This document shows, piece after piece, positions 20,286-28,707 of a stretch of DNA of 64,000 nt. The DNA is taken from NCBI GenBank assembly GCA_963841885.1, contig CAWJEK010000008.1, positions 124,001 through 188,000 on the forward strand. The letters run 5' to 3'. Source of the DNA: Bog-756 sp963841885. GTDB taxonomy: Bacteria; Actinomycetota; Acidimicrobiia; Acidimicrobiales; RAAP-2. Position numbers and translations under genes: made by a program. Positions within the stretch are counted from its first letter, which is position 1. Every line of letters starts with the position of its first letter. Below the pieces are notes generated by a model. That model did no database searches. It was not told the origin of the DNA and worked only from the letters and a program-made list of their open reading frames with translations.

Positions 20286-21674
20286 TCACGAGCCGCTCTT
20301 GATGCGGACGATGAGGTCGGTGACCTGGTTGTAGATCTGTTGGCGTTCCTTCATCAGGCCGGCGATCTTCTCGACCGCGTGCATGACCGTCGAGTGGTCC
20401 CGGCCACCGAACTCCCGACCGATGGCCGGATAGCTGAAGTCGGTCAGCTCCCGGAAGACGTACATGCTCACCTGACGGGCGGTGACCAGTGGGCGACGGC
20501 GATTGGGACCGCAGAGCTCCTCGACGGAGAAGCCGAAGGACTCCGATGTCGCGTCCAGGATGACCTGGGGGGTGATCCGCCGAGGCTGATCCGCCGACAC
20601 GATGTCAGACAGCACCTCCTCCGCCAGCTCGCGGCTCATGGGCTGGTGGTTGAGGCTGGCGAAGGCGGTCACCCGGATGAGCGCACCCTCGAGCTCCCGG
20701 ATGTTCTCCTTGACGTGGGTGGCGATGAACTCGAGTACGTCGTCGGGGACGAAGACGTGCTCATGCTCGGCCTTGGTCTGGAGGATGGCGAGGCGCGTCT
20801 CGAGCTCGGGCGGCTGGACTTCGGTGATCAGACCCGAGAGGAACCGGCTGCGGAGTCTGTCCTCCAGGGTGGCGATCGACTTCGGTGGCCGGTCGGAGGT
20901 GAGGACGATCTGCTTGGACGCGCCGTAGAGGGAGTTGAAGGTGTGGAAGAACTCCTCCTGGAGGGACTCCTTGCGTTCCATGAACTGGACGTCGTCGATG
21001 AGGAGCACGTCACACTCGCGGTAGCGGCGCTTGAAGGCGGTGGTCGAGCTGTGACGGATGGCGTCCACGAACTCGTTCATGTAGGTCTCGGTGGTCACGT
21101 ACCGCACGTTGCGACCACTGAAGTTCTCCAGCACGTAGTTGCCGATGGCGTGCAGCAGGTGCGTCTTGCCGAGGCCCGCATCGCCGTAGATGAACAGCGG
21201 GTTGTAGGAGCGGGCGGGCGACTCGGCCACGGACTGGGCTGCGGCGTGGGCGAAGCGGTTGGACGAGGCGATGACGAAGGTCTCGAAGGTGTAGCGGGGG
21301 TCGAGGAGTTGGGACGAGGACGGATCCTGGCGGCCAGCCGTCCTCGCCGCCCTGCCGGGAGCCACCGGGGGTCGGTCGTCGTCGGGATTGAGATCGACCG
21401 CGTGGCTGGCCTCCCGTTCCTCCGACGGGGCGACGACCTCGAGGTGGACGACGAGATCACGGCCGACCGTCGCGGTGACCGTGTCCTGGATCAGTCCGAG
21501 GAAGCGTGACTCCACGCGGTCCCGGATCAATTTGTTGGGCACCCCGAGCACGATGTCGCGCTCTTCGATGGACACCGGCGTGACACCGGACAGGTACGCC
21601 TGCCAGATGGCGTCCGACACCTGTTCACGCAGAGCGTCGGCGCAGGATGTCCACAAGTCGTCGGTGTCGTTCAC
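20286..21674 (-). CDS. dnaA: Chromosomal replication initiator DnaA
   Basis: A 462-residue initiator. Domain I is short (LWTSCADALREQVSDAIWQAYL). The AAA+ domain has Walker A GDAGLGKTHLL and Walker B VLLIDDVQFM. Domain IV has the DnaA signature GREFGGRDHSTVMHA, which contacts the DnaA box. The linker (domain II) is about 50 residues, shorter than in streptomycetes. I start at GTG 21674 because GGAGG lies just upstream and the family begins here; the 36 residues further upstream are not DnaA-like and contain DnaA boxes. It is transcribed away from rpmH. Confidence 0.97.
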   Translation of the reverse strand: MNDTDDLWTSCADALREQVSDAIWQAYLSGVTPVSIEERDIVLGVPNKLIRDRVESRFLGLIQDTVTATVGRDLVVHLEVVAPSEEREASHAVDLNPDDDRPPVAPGRAARTAGRQDPSSSQLLDPRYTFETFVIASSNRFAHAAAQSVAESPARSYNPLFIYGDAGLGKTHLLHAIGNYVLENFSGRNVRYVTTETYMNEFVDAIRHSSTTAFKRRYRECDVLLIDDVQFMERKESLQEEFFHTFNSLYGASKQIVLTSDRPPKSIATLEDRLRSRFLSGLITEVQPPELETRLAILQTKAEHEHVFVPDDVLEFIATHVKENIRELEGALIRVTAFASLNHQPMSRELAEEVLSDIVSADQPRRITPQVILDATSESFGFSVEELCGPNRRRPLVTARQVSMYVFRELTDFSYPAIGREFGGRDHSTVMHAVEKIAGLMKERQQIYNQVTDLIVRIKSGS

Positions 21675-22028
21675 GTGGGCCTCCGCCCTTTGACTGCGCA
21701 ACTGGTCCACAAAGATATCCACAGCTGTGGACGAGCACCATCGTCGGTGACACCCCCGTGCGAGGCGGAGGGGCGCTGTCACTCCCTGTCAACTGAGATC
21801 TGGTTCACACACGCCGGCCGGTCGGCGCCGGCCATTTGGCGTGCCCGCGGCATGCCCCGGGGTCGGAACGGTACACCGTGGTCGTCGACGGTGCCCACGG
21901 GCTCCGACTAGAGCACCGGGCGCGTTTCGGCGTAGCATGTACGTCGAATGCCCAGTCCCGAGTGACGGGGCCCCCTGCCGAACGGGACACCGATGTCCGC
22001 GGTCCAGGGCGAGGAAGGAAGTGGATGG
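21675..22028. other. dnaA-rpmH divergent promoter region with DnaA-box cluster
   Basis: This 354-base divergent spacer carries, just upstream of dnaA, three DnaA-box-like 9-mers: TGGTCCACA at 21703-21711, ATATCCACA at 21715-21723 (one mismatch) and TGTGGACGA at 21726-21734. The last two form the palindrome TCCACAGCTGTGGA (21718-21731). They suggest dnaA autoregulation and possibly a second origin part. The rpmH ribosome site (GAGGAAGGAAG) is at about 22010-22020. No other gene is visible. Confidence 0.65.
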
Positions 22029-22163
22029 ATGAAACGGACGTACCAACCCAACGTGCGCAAGCGCGCCAAAACACACGGCTTTCGCAAGCGGATGTCGACC
22101 AAGGCGGGCCGGGCGGTCATCAGGTCCCGTCGCGCGAAGGGGCGTCACCGGCTGTCCGTGTGA
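22029..22163 (+). CDS. rpmH: 50S ribosomal protein bL34
   Basis: A complete 44-residue bL34, MKRTYQPNVRKRAKTHGFRK then RMSTKAGRAVIRSRRAKGRHRLSV. It matches the family along its whole length. ATG 22029 follows the purine-rich site AGGAAGG. The stop overlaps the probable rnpA start, the near-universal rpmH-rnpA pairing. Confidence 0.97.
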   Translation: MKRTYQPNVRKRAKTHGFRKRMSTKAGRAVIRSRRAKGRHRLSV

Positions 22164-22525
22164 GTCCGAGCCGTCCCGGCGTGGAGTCCGTGCGGTCGCG
22201 GCGAACCTTCGCTGACCTGCGACGCAGCGGTTCACGCGGTAGGTGTGGCCCCCTGTCGGTGTCGTTCGTGGCGCAGCCCGGATGGGACCGGTCCCAGGTG
22301 GCCTATGCCGTGGGTCGCAAGGTGGGGAACGCCGTCGAGCGGAACCGACTGCGCCGCCGCATGCGGGCCATCGTGGCCGCACGGGCCGCCGAACTGCCGG
22401 TCGGCGCCTACGTGGTGCGCAGCAACGAGGGCGGACCCGCCCTCGATTTCGACGAACTGAAGGTGGCCATGAGCCGAGCACTGGACAAGGCGACGAGTCG
22501 AGCCCCTGAGCGGGTGGCCCGATGA
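22160..22525 (+). CDS. rnpA: Ribonuclease P protein component
   Basis: About 121 residues. The protein aids RNase P RNA in maturing tRNA 5' ends. The family motif is clear: SVSFVAQPGWDRSQVAYAVG, then KVGNAVERNRLRRRMR with the RNR box. I take GTG 22160, which overlaps the rpmH stop as GTGA and allows coupling; GTG 22181 or 22190 would also give a functional start. The downstream stop overlaps yidD by 4 bases. Confidence 0.93.
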   Translation: MSPSRPGVESVRSRRTFADLRRSGSRGRCGPLSVSFVAQPGWDRSQVAYAVGRKVGNAVERNRLRRRMRAIVAARAAELPVGAYVVRSNEGGPALDFDELKVAMSRALDKATSRAPERVAR

Positions 22526-22845
22526 GCGCGGCCGACGTCAGCGACGATACGAACTCCCTGGTCGGGGGCGATATCGCCGCGACAGAGGACCCCGCCGCCG
22601 GCTCCCCGGCTCCCCATTCGGCATCCTCCAAGGGCCTCATCTCGGCTGTGCGGGCCTACCAGATGGCCCGCGTCGGTCGGCCCACCGGCTGCCGTTACCT
22701 CCCGACCTGCTCCGAGTACGCCGTGGAGGCCATCGACGTCCATGGCAGCGCCAAGGGAGCCTGGCTGGCTATCCGGCGGATCTCCCGTTGCACCCCGTGG
22801 GGCGGCCACGGCTTCGACCCCGTCCCTGAACGGAGCCCCCGATGA
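22522..22845 (+). CDS. yidD: Membrane protein insertion efficiency factor YidD
   Basis: A 107-residue YidD. The conserved core is GRPTGCRYLPTCSEYAVEAI followed by RISRCTPWGGHGFDPVP with the three family cysteines. The first 40 residues (Asp/Ala/Pro-rich) are an extension not usual for the family; the ATG 22522 overlaps the rnpA stop, so this start is likely real. YidD sits at the inner membrane and assists YidC-dependent insertion, and the yidC gene follows with a 4-base overlap. Confidence 0.93.
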   Translation: MSAADVSDDTNSLVGGDIAATEDPAAGSPAPHSASSKGLISAVRAYQMARVGRPTGCRYLPTCSEYAVEAIDVHGSAKGAWLAIRRISRCTPWGGHGFDPVPERSPR

Positions 22846-24962
22846 GTTCGCTCACCCATGCCATCGGTGGGATCTTCCAGCCGATCCTGAAGTTCATCGC
22901 GGAGATCCTGGCGCTCTTCTTCGCCGCCATCCCCAGTTACCCGGTGGCGGTGGCGCTGCTGACCATCGTCGTGATGGCGGCCCTCACCCCGCTCACGGTC
23001 AAGAGCACCAAGAACATGGCCGCCATGCAGGCGCTCGGGCCGGAGATGAAGAAGCTCCAGCAGAAGTACAAGGGCCCCGAGAACCGGACGGTTCTCAACG
23101 AAGAAATGATGAAGCTCTACAAAGAGCACAATGTAAACCCGGCATCCGGCTGCCTCCCGATGCTATTGCAGATGCCGTTCTTCTTCATGCTCTACAGCGT
23201 AATTCGGGGTATCACCAACACGGTCAGCAAGGGTGTAGCTCTGCCGTACACCTACCAGAACGGCGTGTTCTACCCGAACCGACCCAGCAAGTGCCCCGAC
23301 ACCGTCTGCGCACTCCCCCGGTATATCTCCTCGTCAACGAAGATGTACCTCGACATCGTCCAGGCTCACGGCCAGCTGATGTCCGGCGGACTCAACTTCG
23401 CCGCCAAGCTCCTCTCGCACCACGCCTCACCGGTCGATTACATCCCCTACGCCCTCCTGGTGATCGGCGCCGTCGGCCTGCAATACCTCCAGATGTCCCG
23501 ACTCAACGCCCGCAATCCCCAGGCGAATCAGGCCAACCCGCAAGCGGCGATGCTCCAGAAGTACATGCCACTCATTTTCGGATTCATTTATCTTAATGTT
23601 GCCACGATTCTCAACGTCTATTTCATTGTCTCCAGTGCCATTCGCATCGGGACGCAGGAAGTGCTCTTCCGGAAGGGCATCGTGGCCGGACCCAACTCGC
23701 CGGCTCCCAACGGCAGTGGCAAGTCGCGTGCGATCTCGGCGTCGAGGGAACGTGACAACGGGATTGATACGGCGGAGAAGGAGCTCCCGAAGCCGAAGGC
23801 GACCGGGGGTGGTGGGGCCAAAGCCGGTACGTCGAAATCGGGGACCCCGAAAGCGGGGACTCCGAAGTCTGGATCAGGCAAGTCGACGACCAACGGTTCG
23901 AAGCCCTCGTCCAACGGCGACGGGGCGGCAGCAGACAACGGCTCCCAGTCCGGGGACGCCAAGAAGCAGCATCCCCGGTCCAAGGCCAAAAAAGAGAAAG
24001 GCGCGCGACACGTGGATTGGGTGGAAGCAAGCGGCAAGTCCCTCGCGGAGGCGAAGGAATCGGTGCTCGACATGCTCGGGGTGGCGGAGGACGATGCGGA
24101 GTTCGTCGTCATCAGCGAGCCGAAGGCCGGTCTGTTCGGCCGGCTTCGAGGAGAGGCACGCGTCCAGGCCCGTGTGCGGCCGGTGGCGCCACCCCCGAAG
24201 CGGACGCGTCGCCCACGGCCGGAGCGGAAGCGCGAGGGAGGGGATCGAGCGAAGTCATCCTCTTCCGGAGGCCGTAGCAACAACGGCAACCGAAACCGGC
24301 AGGAGGCGGGATCCCGATCCGACACGGAGGCCGAAGGAGACAGCCCTACCGCCCCGGCCGCGACCGATGGTGCCTCCGGCGGTAACCGCAGGAACCGCTC
24401 CCGTGGGGGCAAGTCGAGCGGCGGACAGCAGTCGAAACAACAGAGAGAGCAAGGATCCGGACGCGTGTCTGGAGATCGTGAGGACAGCATGGAAGAGTCG
24501 TTGACACTGGATCAGCAGGGTGAGGCGGCGCAGCAGTTCCTCGCCGGACTCGTGAAAGAGTTCGGGCTCGACGCCTCGGTGTCCTACTCGGAGGTCGATG
24601 AGGAGACGGTTCAGGTGGCCGCCACCGGTGATGATCTGGGTCTCCTGGTGGGTCCCAGGGGAGCGACCCTGGCCGCCGTCCAGGACCTGACCCGGACGTT
24701 CGTCCAGCGGCAGTCCGAGAACCGCACCGACCGGATCCTGGTCGACGTGGGGGGATATCGGGAGAAGCGGAACGCGGCGCTCCGAAGGTTCGCCGAAGGC
24801 ATCGTCAGCGAGGTCAAGAGTTCGGGTGAGGAGCGGGCGCTCGAGCCGATGTCCCCGGCCGACAGGAAGGTCATCCACGATACGGTCAACGAGATCGATG
24901 GTGTGGAGACCCGCTCCGACGGGGTCGAGCCGAGCCGTTACGTGGTGATCGCCCCAGCTTGA
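22842..24962 (+). CDS. yidC: YidC membrane insertase fused to Jag/KhpB RNA-binding protein
   Basis: One open frame of 706 residues joins two genes that are separate in mycobacteria. Residues 1-275 are YidC: hydrophobic helices at about 12-30, 34-52, 105-122, 200-216 and 245-265, with NPASGCLPMLLQMPFFFMLY as the family core. Residues 280-390 form a Lys/Gly/Ser/Pro-rich linker. Residues 391-445 are the Jag N-domain (WVEASGKSLAEAKES). A second Arg/Gly/Ser-rich linker follows. Residues 585-625 are a KH domain (GLLVGPRGATL) and 628-706 are an R3H domain (RKVIH at 675-679). YidC inserts membrane proteins; Jag/KhpB binds RNA. A GTG at 24012, after GAGAAAGG, could also give a free Jag protein. Confidence 0.88.
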   Translation: MSSLTHAIGGIFQPILKFIAEILALFFAAIPSYPVAVALLTIVVMAALTPLTVKSTKNMAAMQALGPEMKKLQQKYKGPENRTVLNEEMMKLYKEHNVNPASGCLPMLLQMPFFFMLYSVIRGITNTVSKGVALPYTYQNGVFYPNRPSKCPDTVCALPRYISSSTKMYLDIVQAHGQLMSGGLNFAAKLLSHHASPVDYIPYALLVIGAVGLQYLQMSRLNARNPQANQANPQAAMLQKYMPLIFGFIYLNVATILNVYFIVSSAIRIGTQEVLFRKGIVAGPNSPAPNGSGKSRAISASRERDNGIDTAEKELPKPKATGGGGAKAGTSKSGTPKAGTPKSGSGKSTTNGSKPSSNGDGAAADNGSQSGDAKKQHPRSKAKKEKGARHVDWVEASGKSLAEAKESVLDMLGVAEDDAEFVVISEPKAGLFGRLRGEARVQARVRPVAPPPKRTRRPRPERKREGGDRAKSSSSGGRSNNGNRNRQEAGSRSDTEAEGDSPTAPAATDGASGGNRRNRSRGGKSSGGQQSKQQREQGSGRVSGDREDSMEESLTLDQQGEAAQQFLAGLVKEFGLDASVSYSEVDEETVQVAATGDDLGLLVGPRGATLAAVQDLTRTFVQRQSENRTDRILVDVGGYREKRNAALRRFAEGIVSEVKSSGEERALEPMSPADRKVIHDTVNEIDGVETRSDGVEPSRYVVIAPA

Positions 24963-24994
24963 TCCGATCGACGGCCGATCGAGGCAGTGTGAGA

Positions 24995-25024
24995 CGTGGC
25001 ACCGGGTTCGCCTCCGGTGCCACG
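24995..25024 (+). terminator. Stem-loop after yidC-jag
   Basis: An 11-base perfect stem CGTGGCACCGG/CCGGTGCCACG with an 8-base loop lies 33 bases past the stop. It lacks a T-run but is strong, and would mark the end of the rpmH-yidC transcript ahead of rsmG. Confidence 0.65.
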
Positions 25025-25101
25025 GTCGTGTCAGGTCTGATGCAGACTCGGGGAGCCGCTCCCCTTCTCCGAACCGGAGCCCACGGAAGGGGAAGTGGAC
25101 G

Positions 25102-25785
25102 ATGAGCGAAGAAGGTGGCCCGTCGGCGGCTTGGTTGGATCGCCGCCGCCGCCAGGTCGACCCCGAGCTCCAGGCGACATTCGGGAGATCGTTCGAAATG
25201 GGTTTCCTCGGGGGCATGCCCATCGCTGACCAGATCGATCACGCCCTGGGCTTCGTCGAGATCGTCGAGTCGGAGCTGGGTAGACCACCGGTCAGTGTCA
25301 TCGATCTGGGCACTGGTGGAGGGATGCCGGGACTGGTTCTGTCGTCCTGCTGGCCAGACACTCGAGTCGTACTCGTGGATGCCAGCCAGCGGCGTACGGA
25401 ATTCCTCGTCGAGGTGGTGGAGAGTTGGCCGGCCGGCTCGAGGACGGAAGTGGTAAGGGGCCGAGCCGAGGAGCTGGGGAGGCGACCCGATCTCCGGGAG
25501 ATGATCGAGGTCGTGACATCGAGATCGTTCGGGCCCCCGTCTGCGACGGCCGAGTGTGCCGCCCCGTTTCTCCGTGTAGGGGGTGTGATGGTCGTATCCG
25601 AACCACCCGACTCCCCCACCGGTGAGCGCTGGCCAGCCGCCGGGTTGGACGTCCTGGGTCTCGTCCCTGTCTCGGCGGTCCGTCCGGTCACGACCTACGG
25701 CTATCAGGTCCTCCGGAAGGACGGCCCTTCGCCGGAGCGCTATCCACGTCGGACCGGCGTGCCGGCCAAGCGCCCTCTGTTCTGA
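25102..25785 (+). CDS. rsmG: 16S rRNA m7G527 methyltransferase RsmG
   Basis: A 227-residue SAM-dependent methyltransferase that modifies G527 of 16S rRNA. The SAM site is VIDLGTGGGMPGLVL near residue 75, followed by VVLVDASQRRTEFL. ATG 25102 follows a GGAAGGGGAAG site. The gene is in its conserved place between jag and parA (the gidB position), but here parA is 1.6 kb away. Confidence 0.93.
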   Translation: MSEEGGPSAAWLDRRRRQVDPELQATFGRSFEMGFLGGMPIADQIDHALGFVEIVESELGRPPVSVIDLGTGGGMPGLVLSSCWPDTRVVLVDASQRRTEFLVEVVESWPAGSRTEVVRGRAEELGRRPDLREMIEVVTSRSFGPPSATAECAAPFLRVGGVMVVSEPPDSPTGERWPAAGLDVLGLVPVSAVRPVTTYGYQVLRKDGPSPERYPRRTGVPAKRPLF

Positions 25786-25828
25786 GCGGTCAGCGGTAAG
25801 GCATCCCGGTGGCTTCAGGAGGCGGGAA

Positions 25829-25844
25829 TGTTTCACGTGGAACA
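25829..25844. promoter_or_regulatory. parS site, one mismatch
   Basis: TGTTTCACGTGGAACA matches the 16-base parS consensus TGTTTCACGTGAAACA except for one base. ParB binds such sites near the origin and spreads from them. It lies 43 bases after rsmG. Confidence 0.88.
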
Positions 25845-26467
25845 TCCAGGACCCCCCTGGAGGAGAGCACCCCCTAGAGGAAGGTCCCGGGTCCGACAAC
25901 CGAGCCTGAGCCCCGGAGCGGCGACCCCGGATAACCCGGGTGGATCCCCCGCCCCGCAGAACGGTTGACTTGTTCCGGGACATCCGACGACTGGTGCGTT
26001 TGCGCGGTGCTCAGATCTGCACAGGTGGACGGGGTGATCGCGCCGCTTCAGGCGGAAGCGGATCGAAGGACGAGGTCGGCACGATGCCCCACTTCGGGTT
26101 CAGCTCCGGCTCAGGTCGATCTGGCCGGATCTGCTGAAGGGTTGTCACCCCGCCACCGCAGAACCCAGCCTGGCGACCCCCGTCCCGCCGGCACGGTCTT
26201 CCCGCACTCAGGTGGCCCTGTCCCTCACTGGGCAGAGGCGAATATCACGCCGGGCCGCCGGGGTCGTCTGGAGGTTGGGGGAAGTTGAGGTTTCCCGACC
26301 GGGCGTCGAGACCGAGAGGCCGCTGGTTCATCCTGCCTCCGAGGTCGAGAGGATGTTTATGGGTTCGAATTCTAGGGCCACCGCGATTCGGCGAGAAGAG
26401 TTCGACCCTCTATCGGCAAGGGCACCTGGATCACAGTCTCGGCTGGTCCCCGTGCGTCGAGGACACA

Positions 26468-26495
26468 GGCTCCACCCGGGTCAGAGGGTGGAGCC
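26468..26495. other. Strong inverted repeat in the gene-poor region
   Basis: Perfect 10-base arms GGCTCCACCC and GGGTGGAGCC flank an 8-base loop. No open reading frame ends just before it on either strand. It could end a small transcript or form part of an RNA. Confidence 0.5.
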
Positions 26496-27338
26496 CCGAA
26501 GTGGTCACCTATGGAGTCCACGGGACCAGGAGGCCAGGAGCCCGGATCAACCCAGCATCGATCGACGGCTCACCGACCGAGGACCCGCCAGTCCGGTGCG
26601 GCAGCTGTCCTCAGCGAGGATTCCCCCCACGATCCCGGAAACGGCGCTGCGCAGTTGATCTGGCGTCAAGGGGCTTCGGACATCGGCGGGCTCGTGATGG
26701 GCACCGTCTAACTTGTGGATGACTTGAATCTCGTGCCGCCAGCTCCGGAGAGGATCCGGTGAAGTCGAATCGGAGTGGCTGCTGTAGTTCGCTTGCAGGT
26801 TCGTTCGTGGGGTGGCTTCATTCGGCTGGCGGCGATAGGACCGGCGTCGGCCGTGACGGCTTCCCCTCGTTGTAGCGAGACCGAGCGGCTGGACCGGTGC
26901 CACGGAGGGTACTCCCCCACGGGTCGGTATCTCGGCGTAGATAGCCCGCTGTCAGACTTACGAGGGCACGAACCTCGGAGCGCTCCCATCCCGGGCTACG
27001 AGATCCGCGGCGCCCCAGGCATCGGCAGTCTTCCCGGGACTTCTTCGTGGTGGCAGGTGGCGCTCCCAGCCCGCGTAGCCCTTGCCGACCCGGGGGGCAA
27101 TCGGCCGAGGAACACCACGGGGACCGACTGGGATCATGTCAGCCGGTCGAGCGGTCGACTCACGGCATGAATTGACCGCTATCGGCATGTATTGAAAGGG
27201 GAGGCGGCCGATGTCCGGGATCTGCGATCGAGCACCGACCCTGTGAGCATGGGTCGGCCGGCGTCTCGCGGAATGGAGGTGAGGCGGCCCTGAGCAAGGT
27301 TCGAACGGATAAACGGGAGGGGATTCCGAGAAGTCTCA

Positions 27339-27354
27339 TGTTTCACGTGAAACA
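27339..27354. promoter_or_regulatory. parS site, perfect consensus
   Basis: TGTTTCACGTGAAACA is an exact match to the parS consensus. It sits 78 bases before the chosen parA start, where ParB binding could also repress the parAB promoter. Confidence 0.95.
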
Positions 27355-27432
27355 TTGGCCAGAATGCTTGACCTGGCCAATCCGGCAGGCGAGTATGAAG
27401 CCCTTGCACGCTGCCTACTCGAGGAGACGATA

Positions 27433-28707
27433 ATGCGCGGCCGACGTCGTGGTCGGAACAGGCCATCCCCTCCGAGTCCTTCTCCGGCAGGAACCACGGA
27501 GGCGAGTACGTCTGTCGGCTCGGGAACCGTCACCGTGCTCGAGACCTCCGAAGAAGCTGCACCCCAGGATGCTGCTTCTTCGGAAGCCGGTCCGACCGAA
27601 CCCCAGGTAGCTGACTCAGCCGTAGTGGTGACGGTCGACGAGACCGAGTCAGGTGGCGACGAGTCGGCGACCATTCCGGCGTCCCCGTCGAACCCGACCG
27701 GGACCGAAGCTGATCCCTTGACCCAGACAACGGAACACTCTTCCAGCGATGACCCCGGCGACTCCCCGGCCGCTGCGGGCAAGGAAGATGTCCTACATAC
27801 CGACACAGCTGCCAAGGACGGTCCCGTACCGGCAGATTCTGACACCTCCAACACAGGGGCCACCCCTCCACCTGGGGCTGAGAAGGAAGAGTCCGCCGCG
27901 GCTCCGGTGGGTCGCCAGCCTCAGGCGGCGTCGGGTAATCCGCTGCCGCGGGTCATGGCGGTCGCCAACCAGAAGGGTGGGGTGGGAAAGACCACGACGT
28001 CGGTGAATCTCGGGGCGGCACTGGCCGAACTCGGCTTCCGGGTCCTGGTCATCGATCTGGATCCCCAGGGCAACGCCACCACCGGTCTGGGTATCGACGC
28101 CCGCAACTTCGAGCTCTCGATGTACGACGTGCTGATGCGGGACTCATCCCTCGAGGACTGCGTCGAACCCACGAGCATGAAGAACCTCTTCGTCGCCCCG
28201 GCCACCATCGCCCTCGCCGGAGCTGAGATCGAACTCGTGCCCGCCTTCAGCCGGGAACTGAAACTCAAGCGGGCCATCGAGTCGGTCATCGACGACTTCG
28301 ACTACGTCCTCATCGACTGCCCCCCTTCTCTGGGGCTCATCACGGTGAACGCTCTGGCGGCGGCCGACGAGGTGCTCGTCCCGATCCAGTGCGAGTACTA
28401 CGCCCTGGAGGGCCTCAGTCAGCTCATGCGGAATGTCCATCTGGTGGCTTCCAATCTGAACCCTCGACTCGATATCTCGACCATCGTGCTCACGATGTAC
28501 GACGCCCGGACGAAGTTGGCCGACCAGGTGGCCTCGGAGGTGCGGGAGCATTTCGGCAACAAGGTCTGCCGGATCGTGATCCCCCGCACCGTGCGCCTCT
28601 CCGAGGCCCCGTCGTTCGGTCAACCGATCACGGCATTCGACCCCGCGTCGCGTGGGGCGATCGCCTACAGGGAACTAGCCAAGGAGGTCAGCGGTGGCAC
28701 GTCGTAG
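27433..28707 (+). CDS. parA: Chromosome partitioning ATPase ParA with long N-terminal extension
   Basis: A 424-residue ParA. The ATPase begins near residue 172: VMAVANQKGGVGKTTTS is the deviant Walker A, VIDLDPQGNATTG is the A' box and LIDCPPSLGL is Walker B. The ATPase drives movement of ParB-bound origins. About 170 residues before it are Ser/Thr/Pro/Glu/Asp-rich with no predicted structure, much longer than the short tail of most chromosomal ParAs. ATG 27433 follows GAGGAGACGATA, a good ribosome site; an earlier in-frame start at 27355 would abut the parS site and is less likely. It overlaps parB by 14 bases. Confidence 0.94.
   Translation: MRGRRRGRNRPSPPSPSPAGTTEASTSVGSGTVTVLETSEEAAPQDAASSEAGPTEPQVADSAVVVTVDETESGGDESATIPASPSNPTGTEADPLTQTTEHSSSDDPGDSPAAAGKEDVLHTDTAAKDGPVPADSDTSNTGATPPPGAEKEESAAAPVGRQPQAASGNPLPRVMAVANQKGGVGKTTTSVNLGAALAELGFRVLVIDLDPQGNATTGLGIDARNFELSMYDVLMRDSSLEDCVEPTSMKNLFVAPATIALAGAEIELVPAFSRELKLKRAIESVIDDFDYVLIDCPPSLGLITVNALAAADEVLVPIQCEYYALEGLSQLMRNVHLVASNLNPRLDISTIVLTMYDARTKLADQVASEVREHFGNKVCRIVIPRTVRLSEAPSFGQPITAFDPASRGAIAYRELAKEVSGGTS

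Larger units (their letters stand above)
25786..27432. other. Gene-poor region between rsmG and parA
   Basis: About 1.6 kb without a convincing gene. Open frames here (longest about 150 codons) show no family motif, good start or consistent codon bias. The region looks less GC-rich than its flanks. It is bounded by two parS sites, at 25829 and 27339, and holds a strong hairpin at 26468-26495 and a 7-base-arm hairpin at 27235-27257. A decayed gene or an untranslated RNA is possible. Confidence 0.55.

Noticed and set aside
26340..26390. tRNA-like T-loop (GGGTTCGAATTC) in the gene-poor region
   Set aside because: No matching acceptor or D and anticodon arms can be drawn upstream at the right distance.
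27355..27432. Upstream start for ParA at 27355
   Set aside because: It would begin directly at the parS site and has no ribosome site; ATG 27433 has GAGGAG in the right place.
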